Assembly (NCBI RefSeq): GCF_001279525.1
Contig: NZ_LGDY01000151.1
Span: forward strand, 1-25,408
Source of the DNA: Nocardia sp. NRRL S-836
Lineage (GTDB): Bacteria; Actinomycetota; Actinomycetes; Mycobacteriales; Pseudonocardiaceae
DNA length: 25,408 nucleotides
Direction: 5' to 3'
Shown: positions 7,379 through 15,124 of the stretch, piece after piece
Position numbering within the stretch: the stretch's first letter is position 1
Layout of the letters: each line of letters begins with the position of its first letter
Notes under the pieces: model-generated
Databases searched by the model: none
What the model was told of the DNA's origin: nothing
What the model saw: only the letters and a program-made list of their open reading frames with translations
Program-made: the position numbers and the translations under genes

Positions 7379-7774
7379 TCAGCCTTCCAACTCCGCCCAG
7401 ACCACTTTGCCGCCACCGTCGGGCGTGGTCCCCCACCGCACGCTGAGCGCCTGCACCAGCTGCATCCCACGCCCACGTGCACTCGACGGGTCCACCGGCC
7501 GCACCAGCGGCTGCTTCGACGACCGTTCGTGCACCTCCACCAGCATGCCGGCGGCCTTCCGCGTCACCGTGAGCGTGATGGGCCCCTCACCGTGGTCGAT
7601 CCCGTTCGACACCAGCTCCGTCACCACGAGCTGCGCGTCGTCGGCCAGGTCCTCGGACAGCTTCCACGAGGCAGCGGCATCCCGGACGACCTGCCGTGCA
7701 CGGGCACACGACCCTCCCTCGGGGGTCAGCGTTACCCGCACCTCAGCCAATGGGTCGTTCAGCACAGGGCGCAT
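7379..7774 (-). CDS. RsbW-type anti-sigma factor / serine kinase (HATPase_c_2)
   Basis: 131 residues from the ATG at 7774 (MRPVLNDP); a longer reading to 7846 adds a non-conserved tail. It is a GHKL ATPase of the anti-sigma class: N-box TELVSNGIDHG (52-62, Asn57), G1 box VEVHERS (79-85) and G2 box GRGMQLV (101-107), then WG and a GKVVWAEL ending. Family members bind sigma factors and phosphorylate STAS antagonists. The G1 box usually reads VxVxDxS; here the nucleotide-contacting Asp is Glu (Glu83), which may weaken ATP binding or kinase activity. Divergent from the STAS gene at 7891 (116-bp gap) and upstream of DUF6480, so it is the natural partner for the two STAS proteins here. Confidence 0.88.
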   Translation of the reverse strand: MRPVLNDPLAEVRVTLTPEGGSCARARQVVRDAAASWKLSEDLADDAQLVVTELVSNGIDHGEGPITLTVTRKAAGMLVEVHERSSKQPLVRPVDPSSARGRGMQLVQALSVRWGTTPDGGGKVVWAELEG

Positions 7775-7890
7775 CGTCGCACATCCGGTGGCTCGTTCGG
7801 ATCTTTCAGCCCCCCGGTGGTCGCACGCCTTGACACCGTGCTGCACGATTTGGGTCGCACGAGTCGGGCGTGGCGGAAGGAACGGCGACG

Positions 7891-8238
7891 ATGGAGCTCA
7901 ACGTCGGCAGCGATGTCCAGCGGGGATGGCGCGTGCTCGCCGTCGCCGGTGAGCTGGACATCGACACCGTGCCCGTGCTGTCCGCACGGCTCGACGCGGA
8001 CGTGACCGGTAAGCACGCGGTGCTCGACCTGTCCATGCTGCAGTTCATGGACTCCACCGGGCTGGCGCTGGTGCTGGACTGGCACCGGCGGCTGGCGGAG
8101 AGCGGCGGGCAGCTGCGGATCGCGGCCGTGCAGGTGCCGGTGATGCGGCTGTTCACGCTCGCGGACGTGGTGGGGGTTTTGAGCCTGCACGAGACCGTGG
8201 ACGCGGCTGTGCAAGAGGCCGTGGAGAGTGCCCGGTAG
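7891..8238 (+). CDS. STAS-domain anti-sigma factor antagonist (canonical phosphosite)
   Basis: 115 residues from the ATG at 7891, preferred because GGAAGG (7875-7880) is spaced for it; an in-frame GTG at 7870 would add seven residues. It is a single STAS domain with GELDIDT (20-26) and a fully canonical phospho-loop FMDSTGL (52-58), unlike the neighbouring STAS protein. It should cycle between a form that binds an RsbW-type partner and a phosphorylated form reset by a PP2C phosphatase. The divergent RsbW-like gene is 116 bp away and a SpoIIE-type phosphatase lies 5 kb downstream, so all three partner-switching roles are present nearby. Confidence 0.9.
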   Translation: MELNVGSDVQRGWRVLAVAGELDIDTVPVLSARLDADVTGKHAVLDLSMLQFMDSTGLALVLDWHRRLAESGGQLRIAAVQVPVMRLFTLADVVGVLSLHETVDAAVQEAVESAR

Positions 8239-8370
8239 GGGCTTGGGTTTCGTCCGTGGACTGTCGCCTTGGGTGCGGGGTTGGTTTTGGCACGTTTGTC
8301 GATCACCTTGGCACCGTGGTTGCGCAGGCAGGGACGACGTTCGGGGTTCATCGCCGCTTCGCGACGATAG

Positions 8371-8483
8371 CGATTGGGGCTTGACTTCGAGCCTCTAGCG
8401 GGGCGATGAGTCGGCCTTCAAAGAAGAGCCCGGCCGATCCGGAACCAGGGTATCGCCCCGCCCTCAAAGTCAAGCCCCAATCG
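8371..8483. repeat. 113-bp nested inverted repeat (MITE- or REP-like, or structured RNA)
   Basis: The outer arms are perfect 17-mers: CGATTGGGGCTTGACTT at 8371-8387 and its reverse complement at 8467-8483. Inside, GCGGGGCGAT (8398-8407) pairs with ATCGCCCCGC (8452-8461), and TCGGCC (8411-8416) pairs with GGCCGA (8432-8437). The three stems are nested in register, so the whole segment can fold into one long interrupted hairpin on either strand. There is no T-run as in an intrinsic terminator, and it is far larger than one. No transposase or obvious target-site duplication is seen. Confidence 0.75.
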
Positions 8484-8640
8484 CAGGTCAAGGGCTTGAT
8501 ACCGCTACCCGTCAAGGGAAGGTAGATACGCCTCGCTTCGCTCGATAGGCGCGCAACTGCCTGAGGTGGGGGAGGGTTCGTCTCGCTTCGCTCGACGGGT
8601 GTGACCTTGCCTGGGGCGATACGTGCCTTGGAGCGGCGTT

Positions 8641-8704
8641 GACCTCGCGAAACTGTCAGACCTCGCGAAACTGTCAGACGCCGCGAAACTGTCAGACCCC
8701 GCGA
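8641..8704. repeat. 18-bp tandem repeat, about 3.5 copies
   Basis: The unit gacctcgcgaaactgtca occurs at 8641-8658, identically at 8659-8676, with one changed codon-sized step (gcc for ctc) at 8677-8694, and in part at 8695-8704. On the minus strand it reads as a repeated Ser-Asp-Ser-Phe-Ala-Arg hexapeptide. The half-unit AACTGTCAGAC resembles the short intergenic repeats seen in many Pseudonocardiales genomes; I see no gene context that makes it coding. Confidence 0.8.
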
Positions 8705-8903
8705 GTAGGTTGGGCCGCGGGGGAGCCGGAAACGAAGGGGACCCCTGCGCAAGCGTGCAGAAAGGCGCTGTGGCGGGTGGACCACGACGCCGCCACCGGC
8801 AGCGCGCCCCGCCGCCCAGCCTCGTCGCGCCACTCCGCCACGCGACGCTGTCACCACGCCGCATCGCTGAGCGTCACGCGGCGTCACCCAGCGCCAAGCC
8901 GCG

Positions 8904-8971
8904 CCGCCACGCGAGGCAGGCCGCCACGCGAGGGGCGCCGCCACGCGAGGGGCGCCGCCACGCGAGGGGCG
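8904..8971. repeat. 17-bp GC-rich tandem array, four units
   Basis: Three perfect head-to-tail copies of ccgccacgcgaggggcg (8921-8937, 8938-8954, 8955-8971) follow a variant copy (8904-8920) ending gcagg. A 17-bp step is not a multiple of three, which argues against a protein-coding repeat. Its ccgccacgcgag core recurs irregularly up to about 9190. Confidence 0.8.
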
Positions 8972-9064
8972 CCGCCACGCCAGCACCACACCATGCCGCG
9001 CTGCCGCGCCGCCACGCGAGCCGCGCCGCCACGTCAGGCAGGCCGTCGCGCGAGCCGTGCGAGG

Positions 9065-9220
9065 CACGCCGCCACCACACCATGCCGCGCTGCCAAGCGC
9101 CACGCGAGCCACGCCGCCGCGCGAGCCGCGCGAGACACGCCGCCACCACACCATGCCGCGCTGCCAAGCGCCACGCGAGCCACGCCGCCGCGCGAGCCGC
9201 GCGAGACACGCCGCCAGGCC
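9065..9220. repeat. 71-bp perfect tandem duplication with a partial third copy
   Basis: Bases 9065-9135 and 9136-9206 are identical 71-bp units beginning cacgccgccaccacacc and ending gagccgcgcgaga. A third copy starts at 9207 but diverges after about ten bases. A more degenerate relative, with the same accacaccatgccgcgctgcc core, lies at about 8984-9064. Perfect identity suggests a recent duplication. 71 is not a multiple of three, so the region is unlikely to be coding. Confidence 0.85.
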
Positions 9221-9366
9221 ACAGCGCCACGCCGCCCCGCCGGGCTGCCAAGCGCCCCGCCGCCCCGCCGCCCCGCCGCGCTGCCGAGCGCCACGCCGCT
9301 GCGCGAAGCTGCTGCACCCCGACGCACCCTGCCGCGCCCCGACGCGCCACCACCGCGTCGACCGGG

Positions 9367-12300
9367 TCAGGCTTCCGCCGAAACTCCCAGGTAGTAGGCG
9401 ATCAACCGGATCAGGTGCTCGGTGTCCACGGGCTTCGTCACGTAGTCGGTGGCGCCAGAGGCCAGGGACTTCTCCCGGTCCCCCTTCATCGCCTTCGCCG
9501 TGACAGCGATCACAGGCAGGTCGGCGTAGCGTTCCATCGCGCGGATGGCGGAGATCGTGGCGTTGCCGTCCAGTTCGGGCATCATGATGTCCATCAGGAC
9601 GATGGCCACGTCGTCGTACTGTTCCAGCGCGCGCACGCCCGTGATGCCGTTGTCGGCGAAGATCGCTTCCAGGCCGTGCATTTCGAGGACGCTCGTCAGG
9701 GCGAAGACGTTGCGCAGGTCGTCGTCGACCACCAGGACCTTCTCGCCGTGGAAGCGCATCGAGTCCGATGTGGTCAGGGAAGGGGCCGGGGCCACGATCG
9801 GGGCGGGTTCCGGCAGAACGATGGTGTCGCCGGCGACCTTGCCCAGCGGGAGGCAGAGGGTGAAGGTCGAGCCGATGCCGGGTTCGGAGCGGACGCGCAG
9901 GGCGCCGTTCAGGAGTTGGGACAGTTCGCGGCTGATCGAGAGGCCCAGGCCGGTGCCGCCGTACTTGCGGCTGGTGGTGCCGTCGGCCTGTTGGAAGGCC
10001 TCGAAGATGACGGCCAGTTTTTCCGCCGGGATGCCGATGCCCGTGTCGTGCACGTCGAACGCCACGGTGGAGGGGTCGTCCATGCGCACGTGCAGGCGGA
10101 TGCCGCCGTCGTGGGTGAACTTCACGGCGTTGGAGAGCAGGTTGCGCAGGATCTGCTGGAGGCGGTGCTCGTCGGTGCGCAGGGTTTCGGGGACGTTCGG
10201 GTCGACGCGGACGGAGAACTCCAGGTTCTTCTCCGCGGTCAGCGGCAGGCACAGCGTCTCGACGTAGCGGACCAGCTCTTCGAGGCGGACGCGGTCCTCG
10301 TGCACGGTCATGTGGCCCGCCTCGACCTTGGTGAGGTCGAGGATGTCGTTGATCAGCTGCAGCAGGTCCGAGCCGGAGGAGTGGATCGTGCGGGCGAACT
10401 CGACCTGCTTGGGGTTGAGGTTGCCGTCGAGGTTGTCGGCGAGCAGCTTGGCGAGGATCAGCAGCGAGTTCAGCGGGGTGCGCAGCTCGTGGGACATGTT
10501 CGCCATGAACTCGGACTTGTACTTCGAGGCGGTCTGCAGCTGGCGGGCGCGGTCCTCCAGCTCCTCGGAACCGGCGCGCAGCTCGGTGGTCAGGCGCTGC
10601 GACTCGACCAGCAGGGCGTCGGTGCGGGAGTTGGCGAGCATCGTGTTCACGTTGACGCCGATGTTCTCCTTCAGCTGGTCCAGCAGGTCCAGGTGGACGT
10701 CGGTGAACTCGTTCAGCGAGGCCAGCTCGATCACGCCCAGGGTCTCGCCCTGGAAGAGCACCGGCAGGATCACGAGGTTCACCGGCGCCGACTCGCCCAG
10801 GGCGGACGACACGGTCAGGTAGCCGGGCGGGACCTCGGTGACCAGGATCGTCTTCTTCTCGAACGCCGACTGGCCGACCAGCGACTCGCCCATCTCCACG
10901 CGGGTCGCGCGCGCCGTGTCCAGGCGGAAGCCGTAGGAGGCGGTCAGCTCCAGGGTCTGCTTGCTGTCGTCGTCCTCCTGGATCTGGTAGAACGCGCCCT
11001 GGTGCGCGCTGACCAGCGGCGTCAGCTCGCTCATGATCAACGAGGCCAGCGCGCGCAGGTCGCGGTGGCCCTGCATCAGGCCGGACAGGCGGGCCAGGTT
11101 GGTCTTGAGCCAGTACTGCTCGCGGTTCGCGCGGGTGGTCTCCTTCAGGTTCGCGATCATCTGGTTGACGTTGTCCTTGAGCTCGGCCAGCTCGCCGGAC
11201 GCGTCGACGGTGATCTGCCTGGTCAGGTCGCCCGCGGTCACGGCGGTGGCGACGGCGGCGATGGCGCGGACCTGGGTGGTGAGGTTCGAGGCGAGCTGGT
11301 TCACGTTGTCGGTCAGCTTCGACCACGTGCCGGCCACGCCGTCGACCTCGGCCTGGCCGCCGAGCTTGCCCTCGGTGCCGACCTCGCGGGCGACGCGCGT
11401 GACCTCGTCGGCGAACGACGACAGCTGGTCGACCATCGTGTTGATGGTGGTCTTCAGCTCCAGGATCTCGCCGCGCGCGGAGACGTCGATCTTCTTCGAC
11501 AGGTCGCCCTGGGCCACGGCGGTGGTGACCTGGGCGATGTTGCGGACCTGGTTGGTCAGGTTGTCCGCCATGAAGTTCACCGAGTCAGTGAGGTCCTTCC
11601 ACGTGCCCGCCACGCCGGACACGCGCGCCTGGCCGCCGAGGATGCCCTCGGTGCCGACCTCGCGGGCGACGCGGGTGACCTCGTCGCCGAACGCGCGCAG
11701 CGTGTCGACCATGCCGTTCAGCGTCTCGGCGAGGGCCGCGACCTCGCCCTTCGCCTCGACGGTGATCTTCTTCGACAGGTCGCCGGTCGCGACGGCGGTG
11801 GCGACGGCGGCGATGTTGCGGACCTGGTTGGTGAGGTTGTCCGCCATCAGGTTGACGTTGTCGGTCAGGTCCTTCCACGTGCCGGCCACGCCCTGCACGC
11901 GGGCCTGGCCGCCCAGGCGGCCGTCGGTGCCGACCTCGCGGGCGACGCGGGTGACCTCCTCCGCGAACGACGATAGCTGGTCGACCATCGTGTTCAGCGT
12001 GGACTTGAGCTCGAGGATCTCGCCGCGGGCGTCGACGGTGATCTTCTGCGACAGGTCGCCGTTGGCCACCGCCGTCGCGACCTGGGCGATGTTGCGGACC
12101 TGGTTGGTGAGGTTGTTCGCCATCGAGTTGACGTTGTCGGTCAGGTCGCGCCACGTGCCGGCCACGCCGGGGACCTGCGCCTGGCCGCCCAGCCGGCCCT
12201 CGGTGCCGACCTCGCGTGCGACGCGGGTGACCTCGTCGGCGAAGGAGGAGAGCTGGTCGACCATGGTGTTGATGGTCGACTTGAGCTCCAGGATCTCGCC

Positions 12301-13515
12301 GCGGGCGTCGACGGTGATCTTCTGGGTCAGGTCGCCGCGCGCGACGGCGGTCGTGACCTGGGCGATGTTGCGGACCTGGGTGGTCAGGTTGTTCGCCATG
12401 ACGTTCACCGACTCGGTGAGGTCGCGCCACGTGCCGGCGACGCCGGGGACCTGCGCCTGGCCGCCCAGCCGGCCGTCCGAGCCCACCTCGCGGGCGACGC
12501 GGGTGACCTCGTCGGCGAACGACGACAGCTGGTCGACCATCGTGTTGATGGTCGACTTGAGCTCCAGGATCTCGCCGCGGGCGTCGACGGTGATCTTCTG
12601 CGTCAGGTCGCCCTGCGCCACCGCGGTCGTGACCTGGGCGATGTTGCGGACCTGGGTCGTCAGGTTGTCCGCCATGAAGTTCACGTTGTCGGTCAGGTCG
12701 CGCCACGTGCCCGCGACGCCCGGCACCTTCGCCTGGCCGCCGAGCTTGCCGTCCGTGCCGACCTCGCGGGCGACGCGGGTGACCTCGTCGGCGAACGACG
12801 ACAGCTGGTCGACCATCGTGTTCAGCGTGTTCTTGAGCTCCAGCATCTCGCCGGAGACGTCGACCGTGATCTTCTGGGTCAGGTCGCCGTTGGCCACCGC
12901 GGTCGCGACGCTGGCGATGTTGCGGACCTGGTTGGTCAGGTTGTTCGCCATCGAGTTGACGTTGTCGGTCAGGTCGCGCCACGTGCCGGCCACGCCGGGC
13001 ACCTTCGCCTGGCCGCCCAGCCGGCCGTCCGTGCCGACCTCGCGGGCCACGCGGGTGACCTCGTCGGCGAACGACGACAGCTGGTCCACCAGCCCGTTCA
13101 CCGTCGACCCGAGCGTGGCGAACTCACCGCGCAGCGTCTGGTCGGACATGCGCTTGGTCAGGTCGCCCTCGGCCACGGCGGCGAGCACGCGGCTCAGCTC
13201 GGTCGTCGGCCGCATCAGGTCTTCCACCAGGCCGTTCACCGAGTCGGCGATCAACGCCCAGCCGCCGGCGGTGCCCGCGGGCGCCACCCGTTCGGTGAGC
13301 CTGCCCTCCTGGCCCACGGCCTGCCGGACCCGGCCCAGCTCACCGGCCAGCCACTGGTTGCGGTCCGCGATCTCGTTGAACACGTCCGCGAGCGCCGACA
13401 CCGGCCCGTTGCCCGGCACCACGAGCCTGCGGCGGAAGTTGCCGTCCCGCAGGTCCCTCATCGCCGAGAGAACCCGTTCGAGGGTCGCGTCCGTCTCTTC
13501 GTTGGCCGTGGTCAC
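9367..13515 (-). CDS. Soluble poly-HAMP hybrid histidine kinase (Nik1/OsaA-like)
   Basis: 1382 residues from the GTG at 13515, chosen because GGAGG precedes it by six bases; an upstream ATG (13596) lacks this and would eat most of the spacer. There is no transmembrane segment or signal peptide. Residues ~60-790 are a tandem array of HAMP modules in 92-residue repeats, with seven copies of a [DE][10 protein letters not shown] motif alternating with eight GDL[ST] motifs. About 815-960 is a GAF domain, followed by a coiled coil, then HisKA with SHELRTP (His1009), HATPase with [15 protein letters not shown] and GGTGLGL, and a C-terminal receiver (1258-1382) with phospho-acceptor Asp1309. The layout matches fungal group III (Nik1) kinases and Streptomyces OsaA-like osmosensors. 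The missing piece is a downstream output: the receiver has no attached DNA-binding domain. It is divergent from the PP2C phosphatase gene. Confidence 0.92.
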   Translation of the reverse strand: MTTANEETDATLERVLSAMRDLRDGNFRRRLVVPGNGPVSALADVFNEIADRNQWLAGELGRVRQAVGQEGRLTERVAPAGTAGGWALIADSVNGLVEDLMRPTTELSRVLAAVAEGDLTKRMSDQTLRGEFATLGSTVNGLVDQLSSFADEVTRVAREVGTDGRLGGQAKVPGVAGTWRDLTDNVNSMANNLTNQVRNIASVATAVANGDLTQKITVDVSGEMLELKNTLNTMVDQLSSFADEVTRVAREVGTDGKLGGQAKVPGVAGTWRDLTDNVNFMADNLTTQVRNIAQVTTAVAQGDLTQKITVDARGEILELKSTINTMVDQLSSFADEVTRVAREVGSDGRLGGQAQVPGVAGTWRDLTESVNVMANNLTTQVRNIAQVTTAVARGDLTQKITVDARGEILELKSTINTMVDQLSSFADEVTRVAREVGTEGRLGGQAQVPGVAGTWRDLTDNVNSMANNLTNQVRNIAQVATAVANGDLSQKITVDARGEILELKSTLNTMVDQLSSFAEEVTRVAREVGTDGRLGGQARVQGVAGTWKDLTDNVNLMADNLTNQVRNIAAVATAVATGDLSKKITVEAKGEVAALAETLNGMVDTLRAFGDEVTRVAREVGTEGILGGQARVSGVAGTWKDLTDSVNFMADNLTNQVRNIAQVTTAVAQGDLSKKIDVSARGEILELKTTINTMVDQLSSFADEVTRVAREVGTEGKLGGQAEVDGVAGTWSKLTDNVNQLASNLTTQVRAIAAVATAVTAGDLTRQITVDASGELAELKDNVNQMIANLKETTRANREQYWLKTNLARLSGLMQGHRDLRALASLIMSELTPLVSAHQGAFYQIQEDDDSKQTLELTASYGFRLDTARATRVEMGESLVGQSAFEKKTILVTEVPPGYLTVSSALGESAPVNLVILPVLFQGETLGVIELASLNEFTDVHLDLLDQLKENIGVNVNTMLANSRTDALLVESQRLTTELRAGSEELEDRARQLQTASKYKSEFMANMSHELRTPLNSLLILAKLLADNLDGNLNPKQVEFARTIHSSGSDLLQLINDILDLTKVEAGHMTVHEDRVRLEELVRYVETLCLPLTAEKNLEFSVRVDPNVPETLRTDEHRLQQILRNLLSNAVKFTHDGGIRLHVRMDDPSTVAFDVHDTGIGIPAEKLAVIFEAFQQADGTTSRKYGGTGLGLSISRELSQLLNGALRVRSEPGIGSTFTLCLPLGKVAGDTIVLPEPAPIVAPAPSLTTSDSMRFHGEKVLVVDDDLRNVFALTSVLEMHGLEAIFADNGITGVRALEQYDDVAIVLMDIMMPELDGNATISAIRAMERYADLPVIAVTAKAMKGDREKSLASGATDYVTKPVDTEHLIRLIAYYLGVSAEA
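11149..13092 (-). repeat. 276-bp direct repeats encoding the HAMP array
   Basis: The element gacctc(g/c)tc(g)..., encoding part of the [11 protein letters not shown] motif, recurs at exactly 11401, 11677, 11953, 12229, 12505, 12781 and 13057: seven positions, each 276 bp (92 codons) apart, with no indel. The copies are very similar at DNA level, so unequal recombination could change copy number in frame. Each unit encodes two alternating HAMP modules. Confidence 0.9.
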
Positions 13516-13652
13516 TCCAAGCCTCCGTGCCTCGGTGGTCGCAGCCAAGCCTGCCACGTTAGGTTGGGAGCGAGGTAACTTGATGCCGCGACGCACGCCA
13601 ACGACCCGCAGGAGGCCGTGATGACCCGGCCGTCTGCGCGGGGTACGAGCGG

Positions 13653-15038
13653 ATGAGCAGCACCGTGGGAATCGACCTGGACGGCTGGCAGCGCCTGGTG
13701 GACGGGCTGCGCGAGGCCGTTCTCGTCGTCGACCCCGCAGGAACCGTCCGGGTGCGCAACGCCGCTGCCGCCGAGCGGTTCCCCCGGCTGCTGCTCGGCG
13801 AGCACTTCGACGTGCACGTCGCGGGCCGGCAGCTGGACCTCGGCGACGGCTGGAGCGCCTGGTACTTCACGGACTCCGCGCTCGACCACGCCCACCTGCG
13901 GCTCGCCGGCGGCACGTCGCGCGAGTCGACGCTCAAGACCATCGTGCAGCTCGCGGCGGAGCTTCTGGGCGAGCACTGCGTGGCCGTCGTGCCCGCGACG
14001 CGCGACCGGCTGGAGTGGTGGCGGTGCGGCGGCGGCGAGCCCACGGTCGCGCGCACGCCGCGCAGGGCGTCGGTGCTGACCGAGGTGCTGACGGGCACCT
14101 CGACGATGACCAAGATCACCTCATTGGGTGACGGCAGCTGGGGCGTCGACGAGGACTTCGGCACCGGTCTGGCCGTTCCGCTCGGGGTCGGCGGGGCGCT
14201 GGTCGTCGTCCGACAGGGTGATTTCACGCCGAACGACATCGAGCGCGTGCGGCTGTTCGGCAAGCACGCGGCCGTGGCGCTGGAGTCGGCGTCGAAGCTG
14301 ACCGAGCAGCAGCGGATGATCGAGGTGCTGCGCTCGGCGTTGCTGCCGCTGCCGTTGCCGGAGCTGCGCGGCGTCTCGCTGGCGTCGGTCTACCTGCCCG
14401 CGCACCAGCGCGCGAAGGTCGGCGGCGACTTCTACGACGTGCACCCGCGCACGGACGGCTCGGCGACGTTCGCGCTCGGCGACGTCTGCGGCCACGGCCT
14501 GGAGGCGGCGGTCCACAGTGGACGTGTGCGGCAGTCGCTGCAGGCGCTGTCCCTGGTCGAGACGAACCCGGTGCGGTTGCTGCACCTGCTCAACACCTCG
14601 TTGCGCGCCACCGGTTCCAAGCTCTTCACCACGATCGTCGTCGGCGAGCTGGTGCCGCTCGCGACCGGGGGAGTGCGGTTGTCGCTCGCGTCCGGCGGTC
14701 ACCCGTCGCCGCTGGTGCTGCGCGCGGACGGCACGGTGCAGGAGATCAGCGCGCCGGGCGCGATCGTCGGCATTCTGGCCGACGTCCGGTTCACCGGCGA
14801 GCAGGTGACGCTGGCGCCGGGCGACACGTTGCTGCTCTACAGCGACGGCTTCACCGAGGCGCGGGCGCACACCAACCGCACGGAGCTGTTCGGCGAGCAG
14901 CGGCTCAGGACCGTGCTGAGGGAGTGCAAGGGGCTGCCGGCGGAGGAGATCGCGCGGCACTGCGAGGAAGCGGTGCTGAGGTGGCTCGACCACGACGACC
15001 ACGACGACCTGGCGCTGCTGGCCGTGCAAGCGGTGTGA
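13653..15038 (+). CDS. PAS-GAF-SpoIIE PP2C-type serine phosphatase (RsbU-like)
   Basis: 461 residues from the ATG at 13653; no strong ribosome-binding site is seen (GAGCGG just before). A PAS-like segment (about 10-60, AVLVVDPAGTVRVRN) and a GAF-like domain (about 90-215) precede a SpoIIE/PP2C catalytic domain (about 230-461) with the metal-binding motifs GGDFYD (257-262), GDVCGHG (276-282), SDGFTEA (397-403) and DDLALL (451-456), all intact. Such proteins dephosphorylate STAS antagonists, so the two STAS proteins 5-7 kb away are likely targets. It is divergent from the poly-HAMP kinase across 137 bp, suggesting a functional pair. Unlike OsaC, it has no built-in RsbW-type kinase domain. Confidence 0.9.
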   Translation: MSSTVGIDLDGWQRLVDGLREAVLVVDPAGTVRVRNAAAAERFPRLLLGEHFDVHVAGRQLDLGDGWSAWYFTDSALDHAHLRLAGGTSRESTLKTIVQLAAELLGEHCVAVVPATRDRLEWWRCGGGEPTVARTPRRASVLTEVLTGTSTMTKITSLGDGSWGVDEDFGTGLAVPLGVGGALVVVRQGDFTPNDIERVRLFGKHAAVALESASKLTEQQRMIEVLRSALLPLPLPELRGVSLASVYLPAHQRAKVGGDFYDVHPRTDGSATFALGDVCGHGLEAAVHSGRVRQSLQALSLVETNPVRLLHLLNTSLRATGSKLFTTIVVGELVPLATGGVRLSLASGGHPSPLVLRADGTVQEISAPGAIVGILADVRFTGEQVTLAPGDTLLLYSDGFTEARAHTNRTELFGEQRLRTVLRECKGLPAEEIARHCEEAVLRWLDHDDHDDLALLAVQAV

Positions 15039-15073
15039 CGACCGGCCGCGGGAACGACCTTCCCGAGCCAAGG

Positions 15074-15095
15074 GTTCACCGGCCGTTCACCGGCC
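15074..15095 (+). promoter_or_regulatory. PHO box (two perfect 11-nt direct repeats)
   Basis: GTTCACCGGCC occurs twice head-to-tail (15074-15084 and 15085-15095). Streptomyces PhoP binds direct repeats of 11-nt units with a conserved GTTCACC, and both units match that core perfectly. The site ends 29 bp before the ATG of the secreted PHP phosphoesterase, about where a -35 region would lie, which suits activation under phosphate limitation. Confidence 0.75.
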
Positions 15096-15124
15096 AGGAA
15101 AGCTTGACCGGTTGAGATCGGCGC

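Larger units (their letters stand above)
8239..9366. other. Gene-free repeat island between the STAS gene and the poly-HAMP kinase
   Basis: About 1.1 kb with no credible gene on either strand. The long frames crossing it are compositional: they read Arg/Ala/His-rich repeats with no recognisable domain or start signal. In order it holds plain sequence (8239-8370), a nested inverted repeat (8371-8483), two copies of CTCGCTTCGCTCGA fifty bases apart (8532-8545 and 8582-8595), an 18-bp tandem repeat (8641-8704), then an extremely GC-rich stretch of degenerate gccgccacgcgag units including a 17-bp array and a 71-bp tandem duplication. The kinase stop codon is at its right edge. Confidence 0.75.

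Noticed and set aside
7359..7400. SigB-like promoter (GTTG then GGGTAC) before the DUF6480 gene
   Set aside because: The spacing between the two elements is only 13 bases and the -35 match is imperfect, so it is too weak to call.
7829..7860. TTGACA (7830-7835) as a -35 for the STAS gene at 7891
   Set aside because: No reasonable -10 hexamer lies 16-18 bases downstream.
9065..9220. Possible CRISPR array in the 71-bp repeats
   Set aside because: The units are directly adjacent with no spacers, and no cas genes are present.
8639..9394. Plus-strand open frame starting in the 18-bp repeat (SRNCQT repeats)
   Set aside because: It has no start signal or recognisable domain, and the 17-bp and 71-bp units inside are not multiples of three, so it is not a conserved reading frame.
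8348..11326. Minus-strand open frame of about 990 codons covering the repeat island and the kinase C-terminal half
   Set aside because: It is out of frame with the kinase and is Arg/Pro/His-rich. The real kinase ends at 9367 in another frame.
8623..11976. Long plus-strand open frame (over 1,100 codons) opposite the kinase and crossing the repeat island
   Set aside because: It reads Gln/Val/Gly-rich sequence antisense to the HAMP repeats, has no domain or ribosome-binding site, and arises from high GC and the repeated kinase codons.
11033..13621. Plus-strand open frame of about 860 codons with Ser/Thr/Arg-rich repeats
   Set aside because: It is the exact antisense of the 92-residue HAMP units, so its repeats are a by-product. 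It overlaps a kinase with full catalytic motifs.
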